This document shows, piece by piece, positions 56,195 to 64,000 of a stretch of DNA of 64,000 nucleotides. The translations under genes were made by a program, and so were the position numbers. Origin of the DNA: Actinomycetota bacterium (GTDB taxonomy: Bacteria; Actinomycetota; Thermoleophilia; Solirubrobacterales; 70-9); NCBI GenBank assembly GCA_018268675.1, contig JAFDWB010000005.1:89390-153389 (forward strand), given 5' to 3'. Every line of letters starts with the position of its first letter. Position 1 is the first letter of the stretch. The notes beneath the pieces are model-generated. The model saw nothing but the letters and a program-made list of their open reading frames with translations. It did no database searches and was not told the DNA's origin.

Positions 56195-58417
56195 TCAGTC
56201 TGACGCAGCGCCGCCCGCCGCGGGCGCCGGCGCCGCCGCTGCAGCCGCCGCGTCGCGGGCGGCGAAGAACTCCTCGCCCTCGATCGAGACCCGCGGCACG
56301 ACCCGCCCGAGCCACCGCGGCAACCACCAGGCTTTCTTCCCCAGCAGCACCATCACCGCGGGGACCAGCAGGCAGCGCACCAAGGTCGAGTCGATCGCGA
56401 TCGCCACCGCCAGCCCGACCCCGAACTCCTTCACGATCGGGTCCCCGCTCAGCACGAAGCTGGCGAACACACAGACCATGATCGACGCCGCCGAGGTGAT
56501 CACCCGGCCGGTGTTGGCGAGCCCTTCGATCACCGCCCGCTTCTCGTCCCCGGTCTGCGCGTAGTGTTCGCGCATCTGGGTCAGCAGGAACACCTCGTAG
56601 TCCATCGAGAGGCCGAAGAGGATCGCGAACATCAGCAGCGGCACGAAGCTGACGATCGGGATCGCGTGCGGGAGCCCGATCAGCGACGCCCCCCAGCCGA
56701 GCTGGAAGACCGCGGTGACGACGCCGTAGGAGGCGGCCACCGAGAGCAGGTTCATCGCCGCCGCCTTGATCGGCACCAGCAGCGAGCGGAAGGCCATCAG
56801 CAGGACGAGGAAGCTCAGCCCGACCACGATCGCGATCATCAGCGGCAGCTTTTCCGCGATCTGGTTGGCGAGGTCGATGTACCCGGCCGTCTGGCCGCCG
56901 ACGAACGACTGCGCCTTCGTGCCCGCGAGCGCCCCCGGGATCACTTCGTCGCGCAGGTCTTCCACCAGCGTCACGGTCTCGTCCGCCCACGGCTCCGATT
57001 TCGAGATCACCGTGAAGACGGCCACCTTCTTGTCTTCGGAGAGGGTCGGTTCGGTCACCGCGGCCACGTCCCCGGCCCCGCCGATCGCTTTCTGCAGCGC
57101 CGGCAGCACCTTCTGGGCTTCTTCCGGCGAGGTGAACTGGGAGGCGATCAGGAGCGGCCCGTTGACGCCCGGGCCGAAGCCCGCGTTCAACCCGTCGTAG
57201 GCCTGGCGCGAGGTCGTTTCTTCGGGCAGCGCGCTGATGTCGTTCTGGCCGAGGTTCAGCTTGAAGATCGGCAACGCCAGGATCACGAGGACGACCAGCG
57301 CGGCGATCGCGGAGCGCCACGGCATGTCGGCGACCCGTTCGGCCCAGCGGCGCCACCCGTGCGGCTCCTTGTCGTCGGGGTGCGTCTTGCCGAGGTGGAA
57401 GCGGAGGCTGTTGATCCGCGGCCCGAGAGCGCCGAGCATCGCGGGCAGGAGCGTCGTCGCCACGCAGACCGCCAGCACGACCGCGATCGCGGCGGTGAAG
57501 CCGAGCGTCGTCACCAGCGGGATCCCGGCGACCAGCAGCGAGCAGAGCGCGATCACCACGGTGAAGCCGGCGAAGACCACGGCGCCGCCCGCGGTCGCGG
57601 TCGCGCGGGCGATCGACTCCCGCATCTCCATCCCTTCGCCGAGCTGCAGTTTGTGGCGGGTGACGATGAAGAGCGCGTAGTCGATCCCGACCCCGAGGCC
57701 GATCATCGTCGCCAGCGTCGCCGCCACCCCCGGCACCTGGAAGACGTGCTCGAGCAGGCGGATGATCGAGAGCGTGCAGGCGAGCCCGATCAGCGCGCCG
57801 ACGATCGGCAGCATCATCGCCGTCGCCGTGCCGAAGGCGAACAGGAGGATGATCACCGCGGCGATCAGGCCGATCAGCTCCGAGGACTCGGTCGACGGTT
57901 TGGAGAGCTGCTGGCCGACGTAGCCGCCGATCGAGGCGTTGCCGCCCGCCGCTTCGAACGGCTTCGCCGTGGCGAGGATTTCCTGCGCCTGCACTTCGTC
58001 GATTTCCCCGGGCCCGATCCCGAGGACGACCGGGATGTAGCCGATCTGCTGGTTCTTGCTGAGGGTCTGAGACCCCGGTTCGAGCGGGCTCTTGGCCGCG
58101 TTGACCTCGGGGAGCGCTTCCAGGCGTTCCGCCGTTTCCGCGGTCGCCTTGGCGAAGACCGGTTCGCTCAGCTTCTTCCCCGCGGGCGCTTCCAGGACCA
58201 GCGGGTTCGACCCGTAGGCCTGCTCGGGCAGGTTTTCTTCCAGCAGTTCGGTCGCCTGCGTCGAGCCGGTCCCCGGCAGGGTCAGGTTTTCGCTCGTCTT
58301 CGAGCCGGAGGCCTGGCCGATTGCCACCAGCGCGATCGCGAGCACGATCCAGACACCGATCACCGGCCAGTGATGGCGCGAACACCACCGGCCGATCGCG
58401 TAGAGGGGGCCGGTCAT
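56195..58417 (-). CDS. MmpL/RND-family membrane transporter
   Basis: 740 residues with about 12 helices and two large extracytoplasmic loops. It begins with WCSRHHWPVIGVWIVLAIALVAIG (helix 1). The MMPL permease signatures are present: GLGVGIDYALFIVTRHKLQLGEGMEMRESIARA near residue 235 (half 1) and ILFGLSMDYEVFLLTQMREHYAQTGDEKRAVIEGLANTGRVI near 600 (half 2). This family exports lipids, hopanoids or drugs using the proton gradient. The adjacency to pgsA is consistent with envelope-lipid export, but the cargo is unknown. Confidence 0.9.
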   Translation of the reverse strand: MTGPLYAIGRWCSRHHWPVIGVWIVLAIALVAIGQASGSKTSENLTLPGTGSTQATELLEENLPEQAYGSNPLVLEAPAGKKLSEPVFAKATAETAERLEALPEVNAAKSPLEPGSQTLSKNQQIGYIPVVLGIGPGEIDEVQAQEILATAKPFEAAGGNASIGGYVGQQLSKPSTESSELIGLIAAVIILLFAFGTATAMMLPIVGALIGLACTLSIIRLLEHVFQVPGVAATLATMIGLGVGIDYALFIVTRHKLQLGEGMEMRESIARATATAGGAVVFAGFTVVIALCSLLVAGIPLVTTLGFTAAIAVVLAVCVATTLLPAMLGALGPRINSLRFHLGKTHPDDKEPHGWRRWAERVADMPWRSAIAALVVLVILALPIFKLNLGQNDISALPEETTSRQAYDGLNAGFGPGVNGPLLIASQFTSPEEAQKVLPALQKAIGGAGDVAAVTEPTLSEDKKVAVFTVISKSEPWADETVTLVEDLRDEVIPGALAGTKAQSFVGGQTAGYIDLANQIAEKLPLMIAIVVGLSFLVLLMAFRSLLVPIKAAAMNLLSVAASYGVVTAVFQLGWGASLIGLPHAIPIVSFVPLLMFAILFGLSMDYEVFLLTQMREHYAQTGDEKRAVIEGLANTGRVITSAASIMVCVFASFVLSGDPIVKEFGVGLAVAIAIDSTLVRCLLVPAVMVLLGKKAWWLPRWLGRVVPRVSIEGEEFFAARDAAAAAAAPAPAAGGAASD

Positions 58418-58509
58418 CGTCGCGCAGTATCCGTCAAGCCGTGCCCGCCCGCCTCGGCATTATTGGGACCTTGTGAGGCTCGGGTGAGAGCCGGAGCCTC
58501 GGCGCCGGG

Positions 58510-59103
58510 TCATTCCGGCGGCGGCGCGGTGCCGTCCTCGAACGGGACCGGGACCGAGGCGAGCGGCCCGGCGCCGAGCGCCCGCCGCAGCAGGACCAGG
58601 TGCTGGCCGTGGTTGGCGACGGTCGAGGCGAGCAGCGAGCGCGGCCAGCTCGCTTCCAGCTTGGCGATCGCGCTCAGCTCCTCGTCGATCGTCGCGCCTT
58701 CGAGTTCGTAGAGGAAGAGGAGGCGTTCGCGGGTGTCTTTGAGCGCGCTCGTGTCGACCGGTTCCGGGGAGGGTTCGGGGGTGGCCCCGAGCCCGCGCAC
58801 GGCCTTCAGCACGGCGTCGATGTGTTCCTGTTCCTGGGCGCGGAAGTACGCCGCCATGCGGGCGAGGCGCGGGGGCAGCGCCGGGCCGACCTGGCCGAAG
58901 GCTTCGACCGCGGCTTCCTGGCGCGAGAGGACCTTGTCGAGGAGGGCGACGTCGGGCGAGGGTTCGGGCGCCGCGGCCTCGGTCGCGGCCGTCGCGGTGG
59001 TCGTCGCGCTCGACGAACCGCCCGCGCCGCAACCGGCGAGGATCGCGGCGAGGAGAACGGCGGCGAGCGTGGCGCCGCCCCACATGATTCGGTTCCGTGC
59101 CAT
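58510..59103 (-). CDS. lipoprotein with a four-helix (ferritin-like) domain
   Basis: About 197 residues from ATG 59103 (ATG 59121 possible). Lipobox ILAGCGAGG, then a Ser/Thr/Pro linker and helical segments: DKVLSRQEAAVEAFGQVGPALPPRLARMAAYFRAQEQEHIDAVLKAVRGLG, and LLFLYELEGATIDEELSAIAKL. The E-x6-E / AQEQEHID pattern resembles ferritin-like DUF4439/DUF305-type proteins, but a full diiron site is not certain. It is divergent from the uracil-DNA glycosylase with only 18 bases between start codons. Confidence 0.7.
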   Translation of the reverse strand: MARNRIMWGGATLAAVLLAAILAGCGAGGSSSATTTATAATEAAAPEPSPDVALLDKVLSRQEAAVEAFGQVGPALPPRLARMAAYFRAQEQEHIDAVLKAVRGLGATPEPSPEPVDTSALKDTRERLLFLYELEGATIDEELSAIAKLEASWPRSLLASTVANHGQHLVLLRRALGAGPLASVPVPFEDGTAPPPE

Positions 59104-59121
59104 GGATCGGTGGTCAACCAT

Positions 59122-59823
59122 ATGAGTCCGGGACGTGCGAAGGAGCTGGCGCGGCTCGCCGGCGAGGTCCACGACTGCCGCCGCTGCCCGCGCCTGGTCG
59201 CCTGGCGCGAGGCTCAGGCCGCCGACCCGCCGCGTCGCTACCGCGGCCAGAAGTACTGGGCGCGCCCGGTCAGCGGCTTCGGCGATCCGGCGGCGCGGAT
59301 CCTGATCGTCGGCCTCGCCCCCGCCGCCCACGGCGCCAACCGCACCGGCCGGATGTTCACCGGCGACCGCTCCGGCGAGTGGCTCTACGCCGCCCTCCAC
59401 CGCGCCGGGCTCGCCAACCAGGCGACCGCGGAGCGCGCCGACGACGGCCTGCGGCTGATCGACGCCTACGTCACCGCGACCGTCCGCTGCGCCCCGCCCG
59501 CCAACAAGCCGACCCCCGAGGAGCGCGACAACTGCCTTCCCTATCTGGAGCGCGAGCTGGAGCTCCTCGACCGCGCCCGCGTCGTCGTCGCGCTCGGCAA
59601 GTTCGGCTGGGACGGGTTCCTGCGCGCGGCGGCCGCGATCGGCGTCCCCACCCCGCGCCCGAAGCCGCGCTTCGGCCACGGCGCCGAGGCTCCGCTGGGC
59701 GAGCGCTACACGCTCCTCGGCTGCTTCCACCCGAGCCAGCAGAACACCTTCACCGGAAAGCTCACGGTGCCGATGATCGACGCGGTCTTCGCCCGCGCGC
59801 GGGAGCTCGCCGCACCGCAGTAA
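59122..59823 (+). CDS. uracil-DNA glycosylase, family 5 (UdgB-like)
   Basis: 233 residues. Iron-sulfur cysteines start in HDCRRCPRLVAWRE. The active-site region reads LIVGLAPAAHGANRTGRMFTGDRSGEWLY (GLAPAAHG with Asn/His replaced as in family 5), and CAPPANKPTPEERDNC and LLGCFHPSQQNTFTGKL complete the site. It removes uracil, and often hypoxanthine, from DNA. ATG 59122 lies 18 bases from the divergent lipoprotein start, suggesting leaderless mRNAs. Confidence 0.9.
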   Translation: MSPGRAKELARLAGEVHDCRRCPRLVAWREAQAADPPRRYRGQKYWARPVSGFGDPAARILIVGLAPAAHGANRTGRMFTGDRSGEWLYAALHRAGLANQATAERADDGLRLIDAYVTATVRCAPPANKPTPEERDNCLPYLERELELLDRARVVVALGKFGWDGFLRAAAAIGVPTPRPKPRFGHGAEAPLGERYTLLGCFHPSQQNTFTGKLTVPMIDAVFARARELAAPQ

Positions 59824-59848
59824 CGATCTCCACCTATACGGGACTCTC

Positions 59849-59896
59849 ATGCAAACTGCCTGGGCGGTAGGCGCGTGGGCGAGACCAGGGAGGTAG
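59849..59896 (+). CDS. 15-residue peptide ORF upstream of the E1-like gene
   Basis: ATG-initiated frame MQTAWAVGAWARPGR ending in TAG two bases before the ThiF-like ATG. Eight bases upstream of its ATG is TATACG, a possible -10 box, so it could be leaderless. The stop lies inside the ribosome binding site of the next gene. It could be a modified peptide precursor, a leader peptide, or chance. No direct evidence of translation. Confidence 0.35.
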   Translation: MQTAWAVGAWARPGR

Positions 59897-59898
59897 GG

Positions 59899-61014
59899 AT
59901 GGCGCTGCGGCGACCCCGGATCAAGCGGACCACGGAGTCTTTTCGCTCCCCGGAAGGCGACGTCTACCTGCGCCGCCCCAGCTCGACCACCGACGTGAAG
60001 ATCGAACAGCCGCGCGAGCTCGACGAACGGCTGCTGGCGGCGCTCGACGGCGAGCACACGCTGGAGGCGCTGCAGGCGGAGTTCGGCGACGAGCTGGTCG
60101 ACGACACGATCGTCCAGATGCTGGCGCTCGAGGTGATCGAGGATGCCGCCGACGACGACCTCGTCGACCCGGCCGAGTACGCCCGCTTCGACCGCCAGTT
60201 GCGCTACTTCTCCGACATCACCAGCCCGGGCCTGGTGCCCTCGGAGTGCCAGCGGCGCCTGCGCGAGGCGAAGGTCGCGGTGCTCGGGGTCGGCGGCCTC
60301 GGCGGCTGGGCGGCGATGGCGCTCGCCACCACCGGGGTGGGCGAGATGTGGCTGGTCGACGGTGACCGGGTCGAGATCTCCAACCTCAACCGCCAGATCC
60401 TCTACACGGTGGCGGACCTCGGGCTGCTGAAGGTCGAGTGCGCGGCGGCGCGGCTGCGCGCCTTCAACCCGGAGGCGCGGATCACGACGACGTCGCGGCG
60501 GCTGGGGAGCGCGGTGGAGATCGCCGACTTCATCGACGGGGCCGACATCGTCATCGACGCGATCGACTGGCCCGCCTTCGAAGTCGAGGTCTGGTGCAAC
60601 GAAGCCTGCTTCGAGACCGGCATCCCCTACATCACGATGAGCCACTTCCCGCCGGTGGCGCGGGTCGGCCCGCTGTACGTCCCGGGCGTGACCGGCTGCT
60701 ACTCGTGCCAGTTGATCGCCTGGCGGCGCGAGTACCCACTGCTCGACGCGGCGATCGACGCACAGCGGGCGAAACCGAGCCCGGCGGCGACGATCGGCCC
60801 CGCCTGCGGGCTGATCGGCGGCCAGATCGGGATGGAGATAATGCATCTGCTGACCGGCCTCGCGACCCCCTCCACGCAGGGCGTCGAACACATCTACGAC
60901 CTGCGGACGATGGAGGTCGAGCGCAAGGCGGTCGTCCCGGAGCCCGACTGCCCGATCTGCGGGAATCTTCCCCACCTGGGCGTGCCCGCGGTGAAGGAGG
61001 TGGCAGGCGGGTAG
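59899..61014 (+). CDS. ThiF/E1-like adenylyltransferase with N-terminal winged-helix domain
   Basis: 371 residues from ATG 59899 (GGGAGGTAGGG upstream). Residues about 1-90 form a PqqD/winged-helix-like segment (LLAALDGEHTLEALQAEFGDELVDDTIVQMLALEVIEDA). Then come the E1 core: VAVLGVGGLGGWAAMALATTGVGEMWLVDGDRVEISNLNRQILY, DIVIDAIDWPAFEV, GVTGCYSCQLIAW and CPICGN (zinc cysteines). It would adenylate a C-terminal carboxylate of a small protein or peptide, as MoeB, ThiF and MccB do. It is followed 11 bases later by a lipoprotein gene. Confidence 0.85.
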   Translation: MALRRPRIKRTTESFRSPEGDVYLRRPSSTTDVKIEQPRELDERLLAALDGEHTLEALQAEFGDELVDDTIVQMLALEVIEDAADDDLVDPAEYARFDRQLRYFSDITSPGLVPSECQRRLREAKVAVLGVGGLGGWAAMALATTGVGEMWLVDGDRVEISNLNRQILYTVADLGLLKVECAAARLRAFNPEARITTTSRRLGSAVEIADFIDGADIVIDAIDWPAFEVEVWCNEACFETGIPYITMSHFPPVARVGPLYVPGVTGCYSCQLIAWRREYPLLDAAIDAQRAKPSPAATIGPACGLIGGQIGMEIMHLLTGLATPSTQGVEHIYDLRTMEVERKAVVPEPDCPICGNLPHLGVPAVKEVAGG

Positions 61015-61025
61015 GTTCGGCGGTG

Positions 61026-61625
61026 ATGAGGCTCTACGCCCTCGCCGCCGCCATCCTCTGCACCGCGTTGCTCGCCGCCGGGTGCGGGAGCTCGGGGACC
61101 TCGAGCTCGAGCTCGACCACGCCCGCGGGGTCGAGCGGCGCCCGGGAATCAGGCGCGGGAGAATCGAGTGGGCCCGCGGAATCAGCCGCGCCGGCGGAAT
61201 CCACGTCGCCGGCGGAAACGACCGCCCCGGCGGAATCGGCCCCGCCCGCTGAATCGACCGCCCCGAGCGAAGGAGGCGTCGAAGCCGGCGGCGAAACGCC
61301 CGGCGGGACGGCGAAGAAGGCGACCGCGCCGAACGGCCCGGCCGGCTCCAAGGTCCTCGCCTGCCAGGGCGGCGGCGCCCAGATCGGCCAACTGCGCGCG
61401 ACCGCCGTCGACTGCACCTCGGCCCGCGAACTCGCGGAACGCTGGGCGAACAACGGCGCCTGCGCCCCCGGCGAAAACGCCTCCCGCGGCTCCTGCTCCC
61501 TCGGCAGCTTTAAATGCGAAGCCGTGAAGACCGACCGCGGCGCCGCCGTCAGCTGCGCCCAACCCGGCGAAGTCGTCTCCTTCATCGCCAAGGGACCGTC
61601 GCTGGAAGCCGGCCCCAGTGGGTGA
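61026..61625 (+). CDS. lipoprotein with Pro/Ala/Glu/Ser repeat linker
   Basis: 199 residues. Lipobox LLAAGCGSSG, then about 60 residues of low-complexity PAES-type repeats (APAESTSPAETTAPAES), and a C-terminal domain of about 85 residues with five cysteines (VLACQGG, VDCTSAREL, GACAPGENASRGSCSLGSFKCEAVKTDRG, VSCAQPG). This looks like a small disulfide-stabilised extracytoplasmic domain of unknown role. Confidence 0.78.
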   Translation: MRLYALAAAILCTALLAAGCGSSGTSSSSSTTPAGSSGARESGAGESSGPAESAAPAESTSPAETTAPAESAPPAESTAPSEGGVEAGGETPGGTAKKATAPNGPAGSKVLACQGGGAQIGQLRATAVDCTSARELAERWANNGACAPGENASRGSCSLGSFKCEAVKTDRGAAVSCAQPGEVVSFIAKGPSLEAGPSG

Positions 61626-61642
61626 GCGGCGCGGGTGTCGAC

Positions 61643-62269
61643 CTATACCCGGCGGCTGAGCCGCTGCACCACGTGGCTGCGCCCCTCGACGAAGAGGAGC
61701 AGCCAGACGAAGGGGGCGAGGCCCGGGTCGAAGAGCGCGACGACGATCGCCAGCAGGAAGACGCCGATGATGAAGGCCGAGCGCGCGAGCCCTTCGCGCG
61801 CCGTTTCGGCGTCGATCGTGGTGAGGCCCGCGCGGCGGGCGTCCCAGCTCATCCACTGGCCGATCAGGACGATCCCCATCAGGTTCACCGAGTAGACGAC
61901 CACCGCCGGCATCTCGCCGCCGTACTCGCCGAGGACCTGGCTCGAGAACGGGACCAGCACGATCCAGCCGAGGTAGAGCATGTTGAGCGCGATCAGGCGC
62001 CCGTCGAACGCCGTCACCTGGCTGAAGAAGCCGTGGTGGACGACCCAGAAGCGGCCGATCACGGCGAAGCTGATCGCGTAGGCGAGCAGCGCTTCGTGCT
62101 CTTCCCAGAGTTCGTGGGCGAGCTTGTCGGCCGGGATGCCCTTGGGGATCGAGATGCCGAGCACCAGCAACGTGATCGCGATCGCGAAGACTCCGTCGCT
62201 GAAGGCAACGATGCGCGAGAACTCGACTTCGTGCTCTTCGCGTTTCCTCGCTGTCTCGGCGCGCGTCAC
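61643..62269 (-). CDS. TMEM175-family potassium channel protein
   Basis: 208 residues from GTG 62269. The signature RIVAFSDGVFAIAITLLVLGISIP (F-S-D in helix 1, the selectivity filter motif of bacterial TMEM175) is intact. Six helices in total, with FAVIGRFWVVHHGFFSQV and NMLYLGWIVLVPFSSQVLG. It is about the usual length. It would be a homotetrameric K+ channel in the cytoplasmic membrane. Confidence 0.9.
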   Translation of the reverse strand: MTRAETARKREEHEVEFSRIVAFSDGVFAIAITLLVLGISIPKGIPADKLAHELWEEHEALLAYAISFAVIGRFWVVHHGFFSQVTAFDGRLIALNMLYLGWIVLVPFSSQVLGEYGGEMPAVVVYSVNLMGIVLIGQWMSWDARRAGLTTIDAETAREGLARSAFIIGVFLLAIVVALFDPGLAPFVWLLLFVEGRSHVVQRLSRRV

Positions 62270-62313
62270 CCGCAGATCATCGAGATCGGCCGCGACGGAA
62301 CCGCGGCGGGCCT

Positions 62314-62873
62314 TCAGGACACCGGGACCTCGCAGAGGCCGTCCGAGCCGATGCCGAGGGCAAGGTTGTTGAGGTTGTAGAGGTGCTCGCTGGAGATTAG
62401 CCAGGCGATCTCGCAGATTTCGCGCTCCGAGTAATCCCGGGAGAGCCGCGCGAACGTCGCCGGGTTGACTTGCTTGGACTCGGTCAGCTCGGTGGCGTAG
62501 TCGAGCGCGGCGCGCTGCCGGTCGTCGAACAGCGGGCTCTCCCGGTACCCCTCGACGGCGTCGAGCAGTGGCAGCTGCTCCGGGGTCTCGTGGCTCACGA
62601 ACCACCGCTGCCCGTCGACGCACCACATGCACATGTTCAGGCCGGCCACCCGCGCACGAACCAGCATCGCCGTCTCCGGGGGAGCGAGAGCCTCTTGTCG
62701 AGTTTCGACACCTTGCCGAAGAAGCTGCCAAAGGCAGTCGGCATGCGCGCCGCAAAGACGCTGAACGGCCGCGGGACCTTGCCCCATCGGCGTCGCGAGT
62801 ACCAGTACATGATCCTCATCACCGGCCCCTTGGGCTTCTGGACCGGTGCAAGAAAGGAGACATCAGGCTCCAT
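62314..62873 (-). pseudogene. AhpD-like carboxymuconolactone decarboxylase protein, frameshifted
   Basis: ATG 62873 follows GGAGGT and reads MEPDVSF...MRIMYWYSRRRWGKVPRP...KLDKRLSLP, the usual N terminus. The frame is then lost in a CCCCC run at about 62679-62683 and the conserved part continues in the next frame: PPETAMLVRARVAGLNMCMWCVDGQRW (CxxC active site) to ALGIGSDGLCEVPVS. One missing C would restore a protein of about 187 residues. Either a true null allele or a sequencing error in the homopolymer. A shorter frame from 62787 exists but lacks the real N terminus. Confidence 0.75.
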
Positions 62874-62912
62874 CGGTGACCTCCGGTAGGCGTTGGCTTC
62901 TACCCGATATGA

Positions 62913-63197
62913 CCCCGGTCGGTCCCCGGATGTGACTCGGCCTCCGTCACATCGACAGCGAGTCCGGGGTCTAACCACAACGCCGACCAGTGGGAGTTCA
63001 CGACCACGGGCGAACCGGGCATCATCACCGTGAGCGAAGGGCAGCGGGGCGTCCTGGGGCCGATCACCAGCGCGGGGTCGATGGTGATCGACGGGCGCGA
63101 CAGGTTGGAACCGAGCAAGGCGATCGTCATCGAGTGCGGATCCGACATCTCCCCCGACGTGCTCGAATGCTTCGCCCAGCTCTCGCCGGCCGCCTGA
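62913..63197 (+). pseudogene. possible 5'-truncated gene remnant
   Basis: An open frame without an early start codon reads DQWEFTTTGEPGIITVSEGQ, then GVLGPITSAGSMVIDGRDRLEPS and IECGSDISPDVLECFAQLSP before TGA. Codon third positions look coding-like. The only in-frame start is GTG 63030, giving 55 residues. No family recognised. The remainder of the 62.87-63.27 kb gap holds nothing else evident. Confidence 0.35.
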
Positions 63198-63269
63198 GCG
63201 GCGATCCCTGACGAGCGGCGCCGCGGCCCGGAGGAGCCGGGTGTAGGCTGGCCGCGTACTGGGGAGACG

Positions 63270-63875
63270 ATGTTCGGCCGCCAATCGAAGAAGACCCGCG
63301 AACGGCTCGAAGCCGACGGTGTCCGTGCCACGGCCACCGTGCTCGAGATCTCCGGCGGTCACGTCTCGATCACGACCGGCAACCCCCAGCTCGCCGCGAA
63401 CACCGAGGTCCCGATGAAGGTCCGCCTGCGGGTGGAGCCCACCGAGGGAGAGGCGTTCGAGGTCAAGACCAGGCTCGTCTTCCCGCAGCTCGGCATCCCC
63501 CGCCGCGGCGGCACGATCGCGGTCCTCTACGACCCCGACGACCATGATGAGCTGATCCTCGACGGGACGCTGTCCGGCGGCCTGGCGCTGGCGGCCGACC
63601 AGATCCGCGACCGCGCCGCCTCCGACGAGCGCCCCGAGCTCGGCTCCATCGCCGACCTGGTCGAAGGGGCGGCCGGCGGCGGCACCCTCGACATCGAGGC
63701 CCTCCAGCGCCAGATTCGCAAGCAGTTCGCCCCCGGCACGGCCCCCTTCGCGGCCTCCTCCCCACCCGAAGATCCCGTCGACAAGCTCGCCAAGCTCGCC
63801 GACCTGAAGGATCGCGGCCTCCTCACCGACGCCGAGTTCGACGCCCAGAAGGCCCGCATCCTCGGCGAGAGCTAA
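63270..63875 (+). CDS. SHOCT-domain protein
   Basis: 201 residues. The N-terminal half is a beta-rich domain (VRATATVLEISGG, MKVRLRVEPTEGEAFEVKTRLVFP, GGTIAVLYDPDDHDELILDG) of the DUF3592-like type. The C-terminal 35 residues are a SHOCT motif: DPVDKLAKLADLKDRGLLTDAEFDAQKARIL. SHOCT tails promote oligomerisation. The function is unknown. An IS element begins two bases after its stop. Confidence 0.85.
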   Translation: MFGRQSKKTRERLEADGVRATATVLEISGGHVSITTGNPQLAANTEVPMKVRLRVEPTEGEAFEVKTRLVFPQLGIPRRGGTIAVLYDPDDHDELILDGTLSGGLALAADQIRDRAASDERPELGSIADLVEGAAGGGTLDIEALQRQIRKQFAPGTAPFAASSPPEDPVDKLAKLADLKDRGLLTDAEFDAQKARILGES

Positions 63876-63898
63876 GTGTAATTCCTGACCACGTTGTT

Positions 63899-63960
63899 CA
63901 TCCGGGTCTCCTTGGAGGCTGGGGGTGTCGATCCACCCAGCACCAAGGAGAACCCGGATG
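63899..63960 (+). repeat. hairpin covering the transposase ribosome binding site and start codon
   Basis: CATCCGGGTCTCCTTGG (63899-63915) pairs with CCAAGGAGAACCCGGATG (63943-63960) with one bulged base, and the loop contains a further GCTGGG/CCCAGC pair. The 3' arm contains AAGGAG and the ATG, so the structure would hide the translation start on read-through transcripts. Confidence 0.6.
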
Positions 63961-64000
63961 AAGATTCACGCTAATGCCCCCTTCGGTCCGAAGGGGCGAC
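63958..64000 (+). CDS. IS481-family transposase, first 14 codons
   Basis: ATG 63958 with AAGGAG eight bases upstream. The visible residues MKIHANAPFGPKGR match the N terminus usual for IS481 transposases. The rest lies beyond the window. It is a different copy from the remnant at 36.8 kb, of which only the C-terminal part is present. Confidence 0.75.
   Translation, partial: MKIHANAPFGPKGR

Larger units (their letters stand above)
63877..64000 (+). mobile_element. left end of an IS481-family insertion sequence (truncated by the window)
   Basis: TGTAATTCCTGACCACGTTG at 63877 has the TGT start of IS481-type terminal repeats, followed by a hairpin and a transposase start. Only the left 124 bases are visible. 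The element begins right at the SHOCT gene stop. Confidence 0.7.

Noticed and set aside
55467..58388. 973-codon minus-strand ORF
   Set aside because: Arg/Asp/Gly-rich shadow of mmpL and pgsA in another frame; the real genes have clear family motifs.

Overview
The window is high-GC, densely packed actinobacterial DNA. The best fit is a Thermoleophilia / Solirubrobacterales-type chromosome: an SigA-like principal sigma factor, FolE2, a secreted decapeptide-repeat protein of a kind abundant in that group, several deazaflavin/SnoaL/MmpL genes and many overlapping ATGA/GTGA gene starts. The taxonomic call is inference; there is no rRNA here. The only intact tRNA is tRNA-Tyr at 51.7 kb.

0-3 kb (minus strand) holds a partial ECF sigma gene with a frameshifted cupin, then an ArsR-controlled five-gene cluster (ArsR, MerT-like CC membrane protein, TRASH/YHS-like Cys protein, thioredoxin-like protein, rhodanese-CBS) that looks like a metal/mercury or thiol-stress operon. 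3-12 kb (plus) has a pyridine nucleotide-disulfide oxidoreductase, NrtS, a methyltransferase, a CDP-alcohol phosphatidyltransferase, and a translationally coupled YnjBCD-like ABC importer with a second disulfide oxidoreductase. 12-17 kb has a Met-rich membrane protein, a lone mraY, and an ABC-2 exporter divergent from its TetR regulator.

17-31 kb is the most coherent block: two ECF sigma/zinc anti-sigma pairs, CcdA-TlpA, two UspA proteins, a radical SAM protein, a glutaredoxin, a thioredoxin, a cupredoxin/molybdopterin oxidoreductase operon, a flavodoxin-like protein, a third disulfide oxidoreductase and two DUF427 proteins. A repeated promoter-like motif, GAA(T/C)C(G/C)-N14-(G/C/A)GGTC, precedes eleven of these units from 3.2 to 29.7 kb (a twelfth is weaker), including the 17.2-kb sigma gene itself. 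I read this as an autoregulated ECF redox regulon. The second anti-sigma carries a C-terminal NrtS-like membrane domain.

31.8-44 kb is accessory DNA: an XRE/ImmA-IrrE/PIN-like module, a two-gene module with a BpsA-like (DUF43) enzyme, a tRNA-Ala 3' half, an IS481 transposase remnant, and three tRNA-Thr 3' remnants, two of them in 78-bp direct repeats flanking marR-proC-crotonase. Then come an alcohol dehydrogenase/GFA/GAF-regulator cluster and a truncated second dehydrogenase.

44-49 kb is a secreted copper-protein operon (Sco/TlpA-like lipoprotein, beta-helix protein, two cupredoxin-like proteins, two-domain multicopper oxidase). 49-64 kb is mostly core: MerR, SDR, repeat protein, tRNA-Tyr, SigA-type sigma, FolE2, a 530-bp palindrome-rich gap, PgsA, MmpL, family-5 uracil-DNA glycosylase, a ThiF/E1-like protein preceded by a 15-residue ORF, TMEM175, a frameshifted AhpD-like gene, a SHOCT protein and the left end of an IS481 element at the window edge.
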